Part shown: positions 27,549-36,411 of the stretch, piece by piece
Layout: the number at the start of each line of letters is the position of its first letter
Position numbering within the stretch: position 1 is the stretch's first letter
Source of the DNA: Burkholderiales bacterium UBA4657
Lineage (GTDB): Bacteria; Pseudomonadota; Gammaproteobacteria; Burkholderiales; Burkholderiaceae_E
Direction of reading: 5' to 3'
Assembly: GCA_002405475.1 (NCBI GenBank)
Contig: DHLX01000012.1
Coordinates: forward strand, 53,606 to 117,605
Length of the DNA: 64,000 nt
The notes under the pieces: generated by a model
Databases searched by the model: none
Told to the model about the DNA's origin: nothing
What the model saw: the letters and a program-made list of their open reading frames with translations, nothing else
Translations under genes and position numbers: made by a program

Positions 27549-27764
27549 ATGGCAATTACTGCAATTAATGTTCGTAACCAGTTCAGAGGACATGTTAAAG
27601 CGATTCATCACGGCCCCGTGGTGTCTGAAGTCGAAGTCGACACACCCTCGGGCGTGGTTTCTTCGGTCATTACTAGTCGTTCTATCCAGGATCTGGGCTT
27701 GGTCGTTGGCAGTGAAGTCGTGGCTTTGGTTAAGGCGACTGAAGTTTCGATCGCCAAGCTTTAA
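27549..27764 (+). CDS. ssuF: Molbindin-like (Mop/TOBE) protein of the sulfonate operon
   Basis: A 71-residue protein matching a single Mop/TOBE domain (ITAINVRNQFRGHVKAI, SEVEVDTPSG, VGSEVVALVKATEV), the fold that binds molybdate or similar oxyanions. In P. putida the last ssu gene, ssuF, encodes such a protein and is needed for growth on some sulfonates; place and size here agree. AGAAAGGAA precedes the ATG. Its own ligand is unknown. Confidence 0.85.
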   Translation: MAITAINVRNQFRGHVKAIHHGPVVSEVEVDTPSGVVSSVITSRSIQDLGLVVGSEVVALVKATEVSIAKL

Positions 27765-27795
27765 TTGACCGGGTACAGGCGCGGGGTAGTGCCCA

Positions 27796-27815
27796 CTAGC
27801 TGTATTAGCAGCTAG
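27796..27815. other. Perfect hairpin at the convergent ssuF/ribF 3' ends
   Basis: CTAGCTG-TATTAG-CAGCTAG forms a perfect 7-bp stem whose 6-base loop holds the ribF stop codon (27805-27807). There is no T-run on the correct side for either transcript, so it is not a standard intrinsic terminator. Confidence 0.5.
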
Positions 27816-28749
27816 AAAAAAACTCCCGCGCCTGGCGTTCGTCCTCGGCAATCGCGTCGGTCAGTTGTTGTAGTGAATCGTATTTTTCTTCATCGCGCAG
27901 TTTTTTCAGAAACTCGACCCGAATCAAACGCCCATAGGCGTCACCCTTCCAGTCAAGCAGATGGGTTTCCAGTAATACCCGGCCACTGTCCTCAACCGTA
28001 GGCCGTACCCCTAGAGAGGCAACGCCGGGCAAAGCCACTTGACCTAGGCCGTGTACGCGCACGACAAAAATGCCGGTCACGGCAGGACGCTTGTGCGTCA
28101 CACGTAAATTCAGTGTTGGAAAACCCAGGGTGCGCCCCAGCTTTTTGCCGTGTATGACGCGGCCTGACATCCTGTAAGGGCGACCCAGTAGCTGTTGTGT
28201 CAGGGCAAAATCGGCCCTGGCCAGAGCCTGCCTGACTTCACTGGAAGAAATACGTCGTCCATCATGTGTCAGAGTAGCCATGGCCTCGACGCCAAAGCCA
28301 CATTGCTGCCCGCCTCGGCGCAATAATTCAAAATCACCGCTGCGTTTTGCACCGAAGCGAAAATCATCGCCGACGCATATCCAGCGCGCATGACAGCCTT
28401 GCACCAGAATATCGTCAATGAATTGTGTTGCGGTCAGGCTGGCAAAACGTGCGTTAAAGTGTTCCACAATGACGCGGTCAATCCCTGCTTGTGCCAAAGC
28501 TTCCAGCTTGTCGCGCAAATTGGCAATGCGCGCAGGTGCCTGGTCAAGATGACCGGCGCGAGCGGCAAAATACTCGCGTGGATGTGGTTCAAAGGTCATG
28601 ACTGCGGCCGGCAGACCCATTTGTCGCGCCTGATTGACGACGGTTTGCAGCAAAGCGGCATGACCGCGATGCACGCCATCAAAGTTGCCAATGGTCAGGG
28701 CACACGGACTGCGCGATTCAGGGTTGGGGAGGCCACGAAAGACATGCAT
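27805..28749 (-). CDS. ribF: Bifunctional riboflavin kinase / FAD synthetase
   Basis: Makes FMN and FAD from riboflavin. The N-terminal adenylyltransferase half has GNFDGVHRGHAALL, PHPREYF and GDDFRFGAKRSGD, then SSSEVRQAL; the C-terminal kinase half has GRVIHGKKLGRTLGFPTLN and LETHLLDWKGDAYG. The 314-residue size is normal. It diverges from purN with 28 bp between starts, and no FMN riboswitch is seen. In many relatives ribF directly precedes ileS; here about 6.6 kb (fic and ssu) lies between them. Confidence 0.96.
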   Translation of the reverse strand: MHVFRGLPNPESRSPCALTIGNFDGVHRGHAALLQTVVNQARQMGLPAAVMTFEPHPREYFAARAGHLDQAPARIANLRDKLEALAQAGIDRVIVEHFNARFASLTATQFIDDILVQGCHARWICVGDDFRFGAKRSGDFELLRRGGQQCGFGVEAMATLTHDGRRISSSEVRQALARADFALTQQLLGRPYRMSGRVIHGKKLGRTLGFPTLNLRVTHKRPAVTGIFVVRVHGLGQVALPGVASLGVRPTVEDSGRVLLETHLLDWKGDAYGRLIRVEFLKKLRDEEKYDSLQQLTDAIAEDERQAREFFSSC

Positions 28750-28777
28750 AACCCCAACATTCTATCGAACCGCTAGA

Positions 28778-29434
28778 ATGCCAACCGTGAAGAACATCGT
28801 TATCCTTATTTCCGGGCGCGGTTCCAATATGGAAGCCATTGTCCGCAGCGCTCAGGCCGAGCAATGGGAATCGGTCTTGCAAGCCCGCATAGCTGGCGTC
28901 ATCAGTAACCGACCGCAAGCCGCGGGGCTGGCAATAGCCCGTGACCTGGGCGTGCCGACGCTGGCGCTGGATCATAAAATTTATGCGACACGGGAAGCGT
29001 TTGATGCCGCGTTGGCGCAGGCGATTGACGCCTGGCAGCCCGACCTGGTGTTACTAGCAGGCTTCATGCGGGTATTGACAGCAGGTTTTGTCAGCCGTTA
29101 TGCCGGGCGCCTGATGAACATCCATCCATCGCTACTGCCCTCGTTTGCTGGCCTCGATACCCACCAACGCGCCCTCGACACCGGGGTCAAGATTCATGGC
29201 TCTACCGTCCATTTCGTCACGCCAGATCTGGATGATGGGCCGATCATCATCCAGGCCGCAGTACCAGTCTTGCCCCAGGACGACGCAAGCACATTGGCCA
29301 CACGTGTGTTGCAACAGGAGCATCGCATTTACCCGTTGGCGGTGCGCTGGTTTGTCGAGGGTCAATTACAGGTAGAACAAGGCCGCGTGCGGCAATTACA
29401 AGGACAGCCGCAATGGCTCATGCAAAACGAATAA
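28778..29434 (+). CDS. purN: Phosphoribosylglycinamide formyltransferase (10-formyl-THF dependent)
   Basis: PurN formylates GAR in purine synthesis. The 218-residue protein has ILISGRGSNMEA at the start, LLAGFMRVLT, the catalytic NIHPSLLPSFAGLDTHQRAL (Asn and His) and HFVTPDLDDGPIIIQ with the catalytic Asp. ATG 28778 begins the conserved domain; upstream in-frame codons would enter ribF. It overlaps the next gene by 22 bases. Confidence 0.95.
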   Translation: MPTVKNIVILISGRGSNMEAIVRSAQAEQWESVLQARIAGVISNRPQAAGLAIARDLGVPTLALDHKIYATREAFDAALAQAIDAWQPDLVLLAGFMRVLTAGFVSRYAGRLMNIHPSLLPSFAGLDTHQRALDTGVKIHGSTVHFVTPDLDDGPIIIQAAVPVLPQDDASTLATRVLQQEHRIYPLAVRWFVEGQLQVEQGRVRQLQGQPQWLMQNE

Positions 29435-30765
29435 AACCTGCCTCTTCCAACCAGCGCCGAGGACCCGATAAACGGCGCCCTGCCTCAGCCGCACGTACCA
29501 GAAGCGGAGCCGAGCAAGACGTTATTTTGTCGCATGGCATGGCAGTACTGGCCGAAGTCATGCAATTCAGCGCCCCCGCCGACAATACCTTGTCGCGCTA
29601 TTTCAAGACGCACCCGGCACTGGGTTCACGCGCCCGTGGCTATATTGCCGAGGCGGTTTATACGGTGCTACGGCAATACAGCGTCTTTGCACAACTGGCG
29701 CAAGCCGGTGTCGGTGCCCTGGAAAAACGCTTGCTGTTGCTGGCATTCGCCCACATGGGGCTCGATATTAAACACATGACCAACGAGCGCGAATGGGACT
29801 GGCTGGCGCATGTGGCCAAGTTTGACCGTCAGGTCTTTTCGCCCGAAATACGCAGCAATTTACCGCCCTGGTTGTGGCAGTTGTTGTGCCAGCGACTGGG
29901 GCAGGATCAGGCGCTTCTGCTGGCGCAGCAACTGGCGCAAACTGCGCCGCTGGATGTGCGCGTCAATCGCTATAAGACCACGCGTGAGGCGGTGCTGTAC
30001 CGCCTGCGTACTGATGGCTTTGAAGTGGAACCAACGCCTTACGCCCCCGATGGGCTGCGTTTTCAGAACAAGCCCAGCCTGGAAAAACACCCTTTGTTTC
30101 TGGATGGCAGTTTCGAGGTACAGGATGAGGGCTCGCAACTGCTGCCGCATTTACTGGCGCCCAAACGTGGCGAGATGGTGGTCGATTTTTGCGCTGGTGC
30201 TGGGGGTAAGACTTTAGCCCTGGGCGCTTTAATGCGTAATACCGGGCGTTTGTATGCGTTTGATATCAGCGCAGCGCGCCTGGCGCGTTTCAAGCCACGC
30301 TTTGCCCGTAGCGGATTGTCCAATGTGGTGCCGGCCGTTATTGCGTCGGAAAACGATGCCAAGGTCAAACGCCTGGCCGGCAAAATAGATCGCGTTCTGG
30401 TCGATGCACCTTGCACCGGCCTGGGTACCTTAAGGCGTAATCCGGATCTGAAATGGCGTCAGACCGAGTCGGAACTGCACGCCCTGGTGCAAAAACAGAA
30501 AAATATTTTGTCAGATGCCGCCAGATTGCTGAAGCCTGGTGGACGCCTGGTTTATGCCACTTGCAGTTTTTTGCCGCAGGAAAATACCGGGGTGGTGCAA
30601 GATTTTTTATTGCAGCATGCCAACTTCCGTCGCCTGAATGTGGCTGACGAACTGAACAGGCAACAGATAGAGTTGCCGGGGCAGGCGGGTGAAGACCTGC
30701 AACTTTGGCCGCATATTCACGGCACCGACGGTTTTTATGCGTGTATTCTGGAGCGACACACATGA
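29413..30765 (+). CDS. RsmB/NOP-family RNA (cytosine-5) methyltransferase
   Basis: A SAM-dependent RNA m5C methyltransferase of 450 residues. An N-terminal NusB-like helical region (about 40-150) is followed by a Rossmann domain with VVDFCAGAGGKTLALG (SAM loop), LVDAPCTGLGTLRRNPDLKW (first catalytic Cys) and VYATCSFLPQEN (second Cys). Sequence is in the RsmB/NOP2 group, but betaproteobacteria often carry two, so rRNA position is not assigned. The first 35 residues are basic and low in structure. ATGA coupling links it to the following channel gene. Confidence 0.87.
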   Translation: MAHAKRIKPASSNQRRGPDKRRPASAARTRSGAEQDVILSHGMAVLAEVMQFSAPADNTLSRYFKTHPALGSRARGYIAEAVYTVLRQYSVFAQLAQAGVGALEKRLLLLAFAHMGLDIKHMTNEREWDWLAHVAKFDRQVFSPEIRSNLPPWLWQLLCQRLGQDQALLLAQQLAQTAPLDVRVNRYKTTREAVLYRLRTDGFEVEPTPYAPDGLRFQNKPSLEKHPLFLDGSFEVQDEGSQLLPHLLAPKRGEMVVDFCAGAGGKTLALGALMRNTGRLYAFDISAARLARFKPRFARSGLSNVVPAVIASENDAKVKRLAGKIDRVLVDAPCTGLGTLRRNPDLKWRQTESELHALVQKQKNILSDAARLLKPGGRLVYATCSFLPQENTGVVQDFLLQHANFRRLNVADELNRQQIELPGQAGEDLQLWPHIHGTDGFYACILERHT

Positions 30766-32066
30766 TGGACAAGACCCCGGTACACCGCCTGTGGCTCGAT
30801 TTGCAGGCCGACTTTTCCCGGTCGGATGTGATCTGGCAGATAGCGGTTATCACGCTGGCGCTGGCTGTTGCATGGTGGTTGTCGGGCTGGCTGGAACAGC
30901 GGGTGCGTGACCGGGCTGAAGTGGCAACACAAACGCTCGATAATCTTGCGGCTTCCCATGCCTTGAATTTGGGCGCTGCGGCGTTTTCGCGCGTATTGTT
31001 CCCGCTGGTGGTTTTGCTCATAGTATGGCTCGGTAAAGCGGTGCTGGGTTGGTTTTACCCGGTTAGTCTGCTCAGGCTTGCGGTCACGCTGGCTATATCG
31101 TTTGCTATTGTCCGGCTGGTCGTTTATTTGCTGCGCAAGGTCTTCCGTACCAGCGCCCTGCTAGTAGCGTTCGAGCGTGTTGTGGCTACATTAATCTGGA
31201 TTGGCGTGGTGCTGCATCTCACCGGCCTGTTGCCGGAACTGGTCGCAGCGCTCGAGTCTATTGTCCTGCCGATAGGCAAACACAAGGTATCGGCCTACGA
31301 CATACTGGTCGGCGCTTTGTCCGTGACCGTGACCCTGCTTATAGCGCTGTGGGCCGGGGCAGCGCTGGAACGGCGCCTGATGCGATCGAGCGGTATTGAT
31401 TCTTCCCTGCGCGTGGTCTTTGCCCGCGCCGGGCGTGCCCTGCTAATTGTGCTGGCGGTACTGATTGCCCTGCCGCTGGTCGGCATTGATCTGACCCTGT
31501 TGTCGGTATTTGGCGGCGCGCTGGGTGTCGGTCTGGGTCTTGGCTTGCAGCGCATCGCCAGCAATTACGTCTCGGGATTTATCATTTTGCTGGAAAAAAG
31601 CCTGCGTATTGGCGACATGGTGACTGCCGACAAATATTATGGCGCAGTCAGCCAGATCAAAACCCGGTATACCGTGTTACGTGCTCTGGACGGTACCGAG
31701 GCCATAGTGCCGAACGAACTGCTGGTGGCTCAGCCCGTTCTGAACCATAGTTATACCAACCGCCAGGTACGTCTGGTAACGCGGGTTACGGTGGCGTACC
31801 GTCACGATCCGGAACAGGCCATGGCTTTACTCGTGCGGGCGGCCAGCGATAACCCGCGGGTCTTGACAGACCCGGCGCCTGCCGCCATTCTGGTCGAGTT
31901 CGGCGCCGATGGGTTTGTGCTGGAGCTCGGTTTCTGGATACAAGACCCGGAAGAAGGCCGTCTAAATGTAACATCTGCAATAAATATCGCCATCTGGCGC
32001 TTATTTGTAGCTAACGGTATTGAAATCCCCTATCCACATCGTGATATTAGAACCCGGACAGCGTAA
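30762..32066 (+). CDS. MscS-family mechanosensitive channel
   Basis: A 434-residue inner-membrane channel. Around five hydrophobic segments occupy residues 25-250, then the MscS pore helix and beta domain: SVFGGALGVGLGLGLQRIASNYVSGFIILLE, the Gly/Ala-rich TM3 packing motif, followed by LRIGDMVTADKYYGAVSQIKTRYTVLR and PNELLV. Start at ATG 30762, whose ATGA overlaps the methyltransferase stop. Likely protects against hypo-osmotic shock; gating and conductance cannot be read. Confidence 0.88.
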   Translation: MMDKTPVHRLWLDLQADFSRSDVIWQIAVITLALAVAWWLSGWLEQRVRDRAEVATQTLDNLAASHALNLGAAAFSRVLFPLVVLLIVWLGKAVLGWFYPVSLLRLAVTLAISFAIVRLVVYLLRKVFRTSALLVAFERVVATLIWIGVVLHLTGLLPELVAALESIVLPIGKHKVSAYDILVGALSVTVTLLIALWAGAALERRLMRSSGIDSSLRVVFARAGRALLIVLAVLIALPLVGIDLTLLSVFGGALGVGLGLGLQRIASNYVSGFIILLEKSLRIGDMVTADKYYGAVSQIKTRYTVLRALDGTEAIVPNELLVAQPVLNHSYTNRQVRLVTRVTVAYRHDPEQAMALLVRAASDNPRVLTDPAPAAILVEFGADGFVLELGFWIQDPEEGRLNVTSAINIAIWRLFVANGIEIPYPHRDIRTRTA

Positions 32067-32178
32067 AAAAAGGTATGATTAAGTGATGTAGCGCAATGTC
32101 TCGCCGCGTGCTTCCGGGTATATTGAAAGTACGCTTTTGTTTGCGCGCTTTTTTCGTGACTCAGTGAAGGAGAACGAG

Positions 32179-33354
32179 TTGTTAGATGGATTGTTGAATT
32201 TCGCCGCCAACGGCCTGCTTGACTGGTCGGTTTGGCATGTTGTCGCTTTTACCCTGATTGCAACGCATATCACGATTGCTGCGGTGACCATATTCCTGCA
32301 TCGTTGCCAGGCGCACCGAGCGCTGGATCTGCACCCGGCCGTGAGTCATTTTTTCCGGTTCTGGCTGTGGCTGACCACCGGCATGGTGACGCGCGAATGG
32401 GTTGCCATCCATCGCAAACACCATGCTAAGTGCGAGACCGAGGAAGATCCGCATTCGCCTGTGACCCGAGGCATTAAAACCGTTTTGTTGCGTGGTGCCG
32501 AGTTGTATCGCGCCGAGGCTAAAAACAAACAGACTATCGAGAAGTACAGTCATGGTACGCCGGACGACTGGATCGAGCGTCACCTGTACTCACGCTTTAC
32601 CTGGCAAGGTGCAGGACTGATGCTGATCATTGACCTGATACTGTTCGGCGCCCTCGGTGCCACGGTCTGGGCAGTACAAATGCTGTGGATTCCCGTTACC
32701 GCGGCTGGCATCATTAATGGTATTGGACACTACTGGGGCTACCGCAATTATGGTTCGCCCGATGCCTCGACCAATATCATTCCTATCGGCATCATCATAG
32801 GCGGCGAAGAACTCCATAACAACCACCACACCTATGGCTCGTCGGCACGACTGTCGAACAAATGGTGGGAATTCGACATTGGCTGGCTCTATATCAAGCT
32901 GATGTCGTATGTGGGTCTGGCGCATATTCGCAAAGTAGCGCCGACGCCGAAGTTCGTCATGCCGCGCCCACATATTGACCTTGAGACGGTTCAGGCGGTT
33001 ATTGCCCACCGCTACGATGTCATGGCGCGTTATGGCAAGTCCTTGAAGTCGGTACTGGCTGAAGAGCGCGCACGTTTACCCCAGGTTGATTGGTCGAAAA
33101 TCAAGCGCCTGATGCGCCGTGATGCTGCCAGCCTGAAAGAGGTCGAGCGCCAGTCCCTGGCCGAAGTGCTCAAGCAGTCGAAAGCACTGGAAACCCTGTA
33201 CCACATGCGCCAAGAACTGGCCAAAGTATGGGAGCGTTCCAGCATGAAGCCCGAGCAGCTGGTATCCCATTTGCAGGCCTGGTGTGCCAAGGCCGAGGCT
33301 TCCGGTGTGCAGCGTTTGCAGGACTTCTCCTTACGCCTGCGTTCGTATGCCTAA
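32179..33354 (+). CDS. Membrane fatty acid desaturase (delta-9 type, DesA-like)
   Basis: Introduces a double bond into membrane acyl chains or acyl-CoA using a di-iron centre. The three His boxes are visible: HRCQAH, HRKHH and HNNHH, with two pairs of hydrophobic segments between. The C-terminal ~100 residues are a basic, charged extension. A TTG at 32179 is the preferred start because AAGGAG lies 6 bases before it, giving 391 residues; an in-frame ATG at 32137 has no ribosome-binding site. It ends in a strong shared terminator. Confidence 0.9.
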   Translation: MLDGLLNFAANGLLDWSVWHVVAFTLIATHITIAAVTIFLHRCQAHRALDLHPAVSHFFRFWLWLTTGMVTREWVAIHRKHHAKCETEEDPHSPVTRGIKTVLLRGAELYRAEAKNKQTIEKYSHGTPDDWIERHLYSRFTWQGAGLMLIIDLILFGALGATVWAVQMLWIPVTAAGIINGIGHYWGYRNYGSPDASTNIIPIGIIIGGEELHNNHHTYGSSARLSNKWWEFDIGWLYIKLMSYVGLAHIRKVAPTPKFVMPRPHIDLETVQAVIAHRYDVMARYGKSLKSVLAEERARLPQVDWSKIKRLMRRDAASLKEVERQSLAEVLKQSKALETLYHMRQELAKVWERSSMKPEQLVSHLQAWCAKAEASGVQRLQDFSLRLRSYA

Positions 33355-33372
33355 GCGCCATGCTTGAGCAAT

Positions 33373-33402
33373 AAAAAAGCCCGGCGATGCCGGGCTTTTT
33401 TT
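33373..33402. terminator. Bidirectional intrinsic terminator (desaturase / rpmG)
   Basis: GCCCGGC-GAT-GCCGGGC (33379-33395) forms a GC-rich 7-bp stem with 3-base loop, flanked by A6 on one side and T7 on the other, so it can stop transcription from both the desaturase and rpmG. Confidence 0.92.
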
Positions 33403-33421
33403 GTGTCGCCTGAACTGAAAA

Positions 33422-33589
33422 TTATTTCAGCTTGGTTTCCTTGTAAGCCACATGCTTGCGCGCCACCGGATCAAACTTGCTGATCTCCATTTTTTCCGGT
33501 TTGGTACGCTTGTTTTTGGTAGTGGTGTAAAAATGACCGGTTCCAGCGGTGGATTCCAGTTTGATTTTTTCGCGGCCGCCTTTTGCCAT
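33422..33589 (-). CDS. rpmG: 50S ribosomal protein L33
   Basis: A 55-residue ribosomal protein beginning MAKGGREKIKLEST and containing FYTTTKNKR and FDPVARKHV, the normal bacterial L33 sequence. It has no CxxC pairs, so it is the zinc-free type. It follows rpmB by 14 bp as usual, with GGGAGTTC upstream of the ATG. Confidence 0.97.
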   Translation of the reverse strand: MAKGGREKIKLESTAGTGHFYTTTKNKRTKPEKMEISKFDPVARKHVAYKETKLK

Positions 33590-33603
33590 GATGAACTCCC
33601 GAA

Positions 33604-33837
33604 TTAAATTTCACCGCGTGCGCGCAAGTCTGCGAGCACGGCGTCAATACCATTTTTGTCAATCAGGCGCAGCGCAGCATTGGTAATGCGCAAGCGCACC
33701 CAGCGGTTTTCGCTTTCCACCCAGAAACGGCGATTTTGCAGGTTCGGCAGGAACCGGCGCTTGGTTTTATTGTTGGCGTGGGAAACATTGTGCCCCACCA
33801 TCGGCTTTTTGCCGGTTACTTGACATACTTTGGCCAT
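33604..33837 (-). CDS. rpmB: 50S ribosomal protein L28
   Basis: A 77-residue L28, starting MAKVCQVTGKKP with HNVSHANNKTKRRFLPN and ending in DLRARGEI. ATG 33837 is chosen by homology; an ATG directly before it (33840) is possible. Forms the rpmB-rpmG operon with its own promoter in the gap to radC. Confidence 0.97.
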   Translation of the reverse strand: MAKVCQVTGKKPMVGHNVSHANNKTKRRFLPNLQNRRFWVESENRWVRLRITNAALRLIDKNGIDAVLADLRARGEI

Positions 33838-33931
33838 CATAAGCCCCAGAAACTTGTATCGGTTAAACGAAAATACGGTGAAAACTGGCGGTGAGCCAGA
33901 ACAGCGCGGGCTCAACCACGGAAAGCCTTTA

Positions 33932-33961
33932 ATTATAAAGGTTTTCTGGGTTGCGGCGCAA
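33932..33961 (-). promoter_or_regulatory. Predicted promoter of rpmB-rpmG
   Basis: Minus strand: -35 TTGCGC (33956-33961), 18-bp spacer, -10 TATAAT (33932-33937, perfect consensus), about 95 bases ahead of the rpmB start. Confidence 0.6.
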
Positions 33962-33975
33962 ATCGGTACTCAAAC

Positions 33976-34650
33976 CTAAATCTGCCCATGCTCGGCGAAG
34001 GAATAAACCACCGGGCCGGCGACGATGAAATGATCGAGCACACGCACATCAATCAGATTCAAGGCCTGCTTGAGCTGGCGTGTCAGGCTCAAATCAGCCT
34101 CGCTCGGGTGCGCCGCCCCGGATGGGTGGTTATGAGCAAAGATAATTGCAGCCGCATTGTGAGCGAGTGCTTGCTTTACAATTTCTCTGGGATAAACCGC
34201 AGTCTGCATCAGGGTTCCGCGAAACAGTTCTTCCGAGCAAATGAGACGGTTTTGGGCGTCCAGAAATAAAGCTACGAATACTTCGACGCGGCTTTGTCCG
34301 AGCATTAGCGACAAATAATCCCGTACCCGTTGTGGCGAGGTAAAAGCGCTGGTCTCGCGCAGTTGTTCGCTGGCAGCGCGGCGGCTTAGCTCGAACACTG
34401 CCTGCAATTGTGCATACTTGGCTTTGCCCAGACCTTTGACAGCAGAAAATTCGCTCAGGCTGGCTGTAAACAGACCGCGCAGACCATTAAATTGGTGCAG
34501 ACTGTCCCGTGCCAGATCAACTGCACTCTTACCCGCTACCCCGGTGCGTAGAAAGATGGCCAGTAACTCGGCATCTGACAAGACCTGTGCGCCCTGGCTC
34601 AGCAAACGCTCACGTGGACGCTCATTTTTCGGCCAATCGGTAATTGCCAT
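33976..34650 (-). CDS. radC: RadC family protein (JAB/MPN domain)
   Basis: A 224-residue RadC/YicR protein. The N-terminal half has a helix-hairpin-helix-like region (FSAVKGLGKAKYAQLQ); the C-terminal half has the JAMM metal motif HNHPSGAAHPSEAD with an upstream Glu. The name DNA repair protein is historical; the biochemical role is unresolved. It sits upstream of rpmB as is typical, and diverges from fkpB (35 bp). Confidence 0.93.
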   Translation of the reverse strand: MAITDWPKNERPRERLLSQGAQVLSDAELLAIFLRTGVAGKSAVDLARDSLHQFNGLRGLFTASLSEFSAVKGLGKAKYAQLQAVFELSRRAASEQLRETSAFTSPQRVRDYLSLMLGQSRVEVFVALFLDAQNRLICSEELFRGTLMQTAVYPREIVKQALAHNAAAIIFAHNHPSGAAHPSEADLSLTRQLKQALNLIDVRVLDHFIVAGPVVYSFAEHGQI

Positions 34651-34685
34651 GAATTCCTCTTTCTGTGGCTTGCTAGAATGCTGAC

Positions 34686-35135
34686 ATGACAGCGACTATT
34701 ACGCCACATTCCTATCTGACCCTGCATTATCGCCTGCGCCTGCAGGATGCGGGAGCTACCGAAGTGGTCAGTACCTTTGGTCAGCAGCCTGCCACCTTGC
34801 AGTTAGGCAGCGGTCAGCTTTCGCCTGGGCTAGAAGCCTGTCTGCAGGGTTTGGGCGAGGGCGAAGAGCGCCAGTTCAGTCTCGAACCCGACCGGGCTTT
34901 TGGCCCGCGTAACCCGGACCTGGTGCAAAAAGTGACCCGACTGGCCTATGACGAAAAAATAGACCCGGTAGGAGAGTATGCGCCTGGAGATCAGGTACCA
35001 ATACCGGGGCCAGAGGGTGGCTATTTTCAAGGGGTGCTGAAAGAACTGACACCACAATATGCCTTGTTCGACTTCAATCATCCGCTGGCCGGTATGCCGG
35101 TGACGTTTGAAGTCAAAATTATCGGGATTATGTAA
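34686..35135 (+). CDS. fkpB: FKBP-type peptidyl-prolyl isomerase, SlpA/FkpB-like
   Basis: A 149-residue cytoplasmic FKBP with IF-like insert (SlyD/SlpA family). Motifs: LTLHYRLRL, LGSGQLSPGLEACLQGLGEGEERQFSLEPDRAFG, and DFNHPLAGMPVTFEVKI at the end. No His-rich tail, so nearer SlpA than SlyD. The stop overlaps the ispH start by one base (TAATG), the usual fkpB-ispH pair. Confidence 0.93.
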   Translation: MTATITPHSYLTLHYRLRLQDAGATEVVSTFGQQPATLQLGSGQLSPGLEACLQGLGEGEERQFSLEPDRAFGPRNPDLVQKVTRLAYDEKIDPVGEYAPGDQVPIPGPEGGYFQGVLKELTPQYALFDFNHPLAGMPVTFEVKIIGIM

Positions 35136-36094
35136 TGGATGAATTATTACTCGCACAGCCACGTGGGTTTTGCGCTGGTGTCGATCGGGCGATTGAAATT
35201 GTAGAAAAAGCGATCGAGACCTATGGCGCGCCGATTTACGTCAAGCACGAAATTGTGCATAACCAATATGTCTGCGACAACTTGCGTGCCAAGGGGGCGG
35301 TGTTCATTGAAGACCTGGGGCAGCTACCCAGCGGGGCCACACTGATTTTTTCAGCACATGGGGTGTCCAAGGCTGTACAGCAACAGGCGCAGCAGCTTGG
35401 GCTGAAAGTTTTCGATGCCACGTGCCCTCTGGTGACCAAGGTACATGTCGAGGTCATGCGTCTGCGCTCACAGGGTCGTGAAATCATTATGGTCGGCCAT
35501 GCCGGTCACCCTGAAGTAGAAGGCACCCTGGGGCAGTCGCCCGATGGCATGTTATTGGTTGAATCGGTGCAGGATGTTGACCGCTTGCAGGTGAAAGACC
35601 CCGACAAGCTGGCCTATGTCACCCAGACTACCTTGTCGGTCGATGACACCGCAGAAATAACCGCGGCACTGGAGCGACGTTTTCCCACCATCGCCAAACC
35701 CGCAAAAGCCGACATTTGCTATGCCACGCAAAACCGCCAGGACGCGGTAAAAATCATGGCACCGCTGGTCGATCTGGTGATCGTGGTTGGTAGCCGCACC
35801 AGCTCGAATTCCAATCGTTTGCGCGAGCTGGCTGAAAAGCGTGGCGTGCCCGCTTATATGGTCGACAGTGCCGACGACATACAGCCCGGCTGGTTGCAAG
35901 GTGTTAAACGTGTGGGGCTTACGGCGGGCGCTTCAGCCCCGGAAGTACTGGTGCAGCAGATTGTCGAGCGCCTGAAAAGTCTAGGCGCAAAAAGCGTGCG
36001 TGCGCTGGACGGAGTACAAGAGAACGTGACCTTCAAGCTGCCTGTCAATCTGATCGACGAGCATGCCGCCAGTCAGACCCAGCGCGCCCCCTGA
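35135..36094 (+). CDS. ispH: 4-hydroxy-3-methylbut-2-enyl diphosphate reductase
   Basis: Last step of the MEP isoprenoid pathway; a 4Fe-4S enzyme. The three cluster cysteines are in PRGFCAGVDRAI, DATCPLVTKVH and ADICYATQNRQ; the HEIVHNQYV, VGHAGHPEVEGT and VGSRTSSNSNRL motifs are also present. 319 residues, normal. Feeds prenyl diphosphates to quinone synthesis, including UbiA at the other end of the window. Confidence 0.97.
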   Translation: MDELLLAQPRGFCAGVDRAIEIVEKAIETYGAPIYVKHEIVHNQYVCDNLRAKGAVFIEDLGQLPSGATLIFSAHGVSKAVQQQAQQLGLKVFDATCPLVTKVHVEVMRLRSQGREIIMVGHAGHPEVEGTLGQSPDGMLLVESVQDVDRLQVKDPDKLAYVTQTTLSVDDTAEITAALERRFPTIAKPAKADICYATQNRQDAVKIMAPLVDLVIVVGSRTSSNSNRLRELAEKRGVPAYMVDSADDIQPGWLQGVKRVGLTAGASAPEVLVQQIVERLKSLGAKSVRALDGVQENVTFKLPVNLIDEHAASQTQRAP

Positions 36095-36105
36095 AAACGG
36101 TTTGC

Positions 36106-36111
36106 TATACT
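36106..36111 (+). promoter_or_regulatory. Possible -10 element of the tRNA-Thr gene
   Basis: TATACT lies 18 bases before the tRNA 5' end, within the typical range for a tRNA promoter, but no recognisable -35 is found at the right distance. Confidence 0.35.
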
Positions 36112-36129
36112 CGCAACTCCTCGCTTGAA

Positions 36130-36205
36130 GCCGGCATAGCTCAGTTGGTAGAGCAGCGCATTCGTAATGCGAAGGTCGGGGGTTCGACTCCTCTTGCCGG
36201 CACCA
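36130..36205 (+). tRNA. tRNA-Thr (anticodon CGT)
   Basis: The 76-base sequence folds as a cloverleaf: acceptor GCCGGCA/TGCCGGC, D-arm GCTC...GAGC, anticodon stem GCGCA/TGCGA with loop TTCGTAA (anticodon CGT, reading ACG), T-arm with GTTCGACTC, and an encoded CCA at 36203-36205. The T stem includes two G-U pairs. It follows ispH by 35 bp and borders a small, possibly acquired gene group. Confidence 0.96.
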
Positions 36206-36411
36206 TTTGAAGTGAGAAGTCGCAGTCCAGCTTGGGCAATTTCAATAGGAACAGTGTTCATGCCAGTCACCTAAAGCCCAAACTGTACAACCCAGCTTGC
36301 CTCGAACGTAGGCTGTTGTACCAAACGTTAACCGAGTAATACCAGACCTGGGTGGAGCCGGCCAGCGCAGGCCAGCCGGAAGAGCGAGGCAGTAGCTCTT
36401 TTCGAGTAAGT
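36206..36411. other. Gap between tRNA-Thr and the TetR gene, no gene seen
   Basis: About 205 bp with no convincing reading frame or terminator. A 7-bp inverted repeat GTACAAC/GTTGTAC (36285-36291, 36315-36321) is the only structure noticed. Confidence 0.4.

Noticed and set aside
28750..28777. FMN riboswitch for ribF
   Set aside because: The 28-bp divergent gap is far too short.
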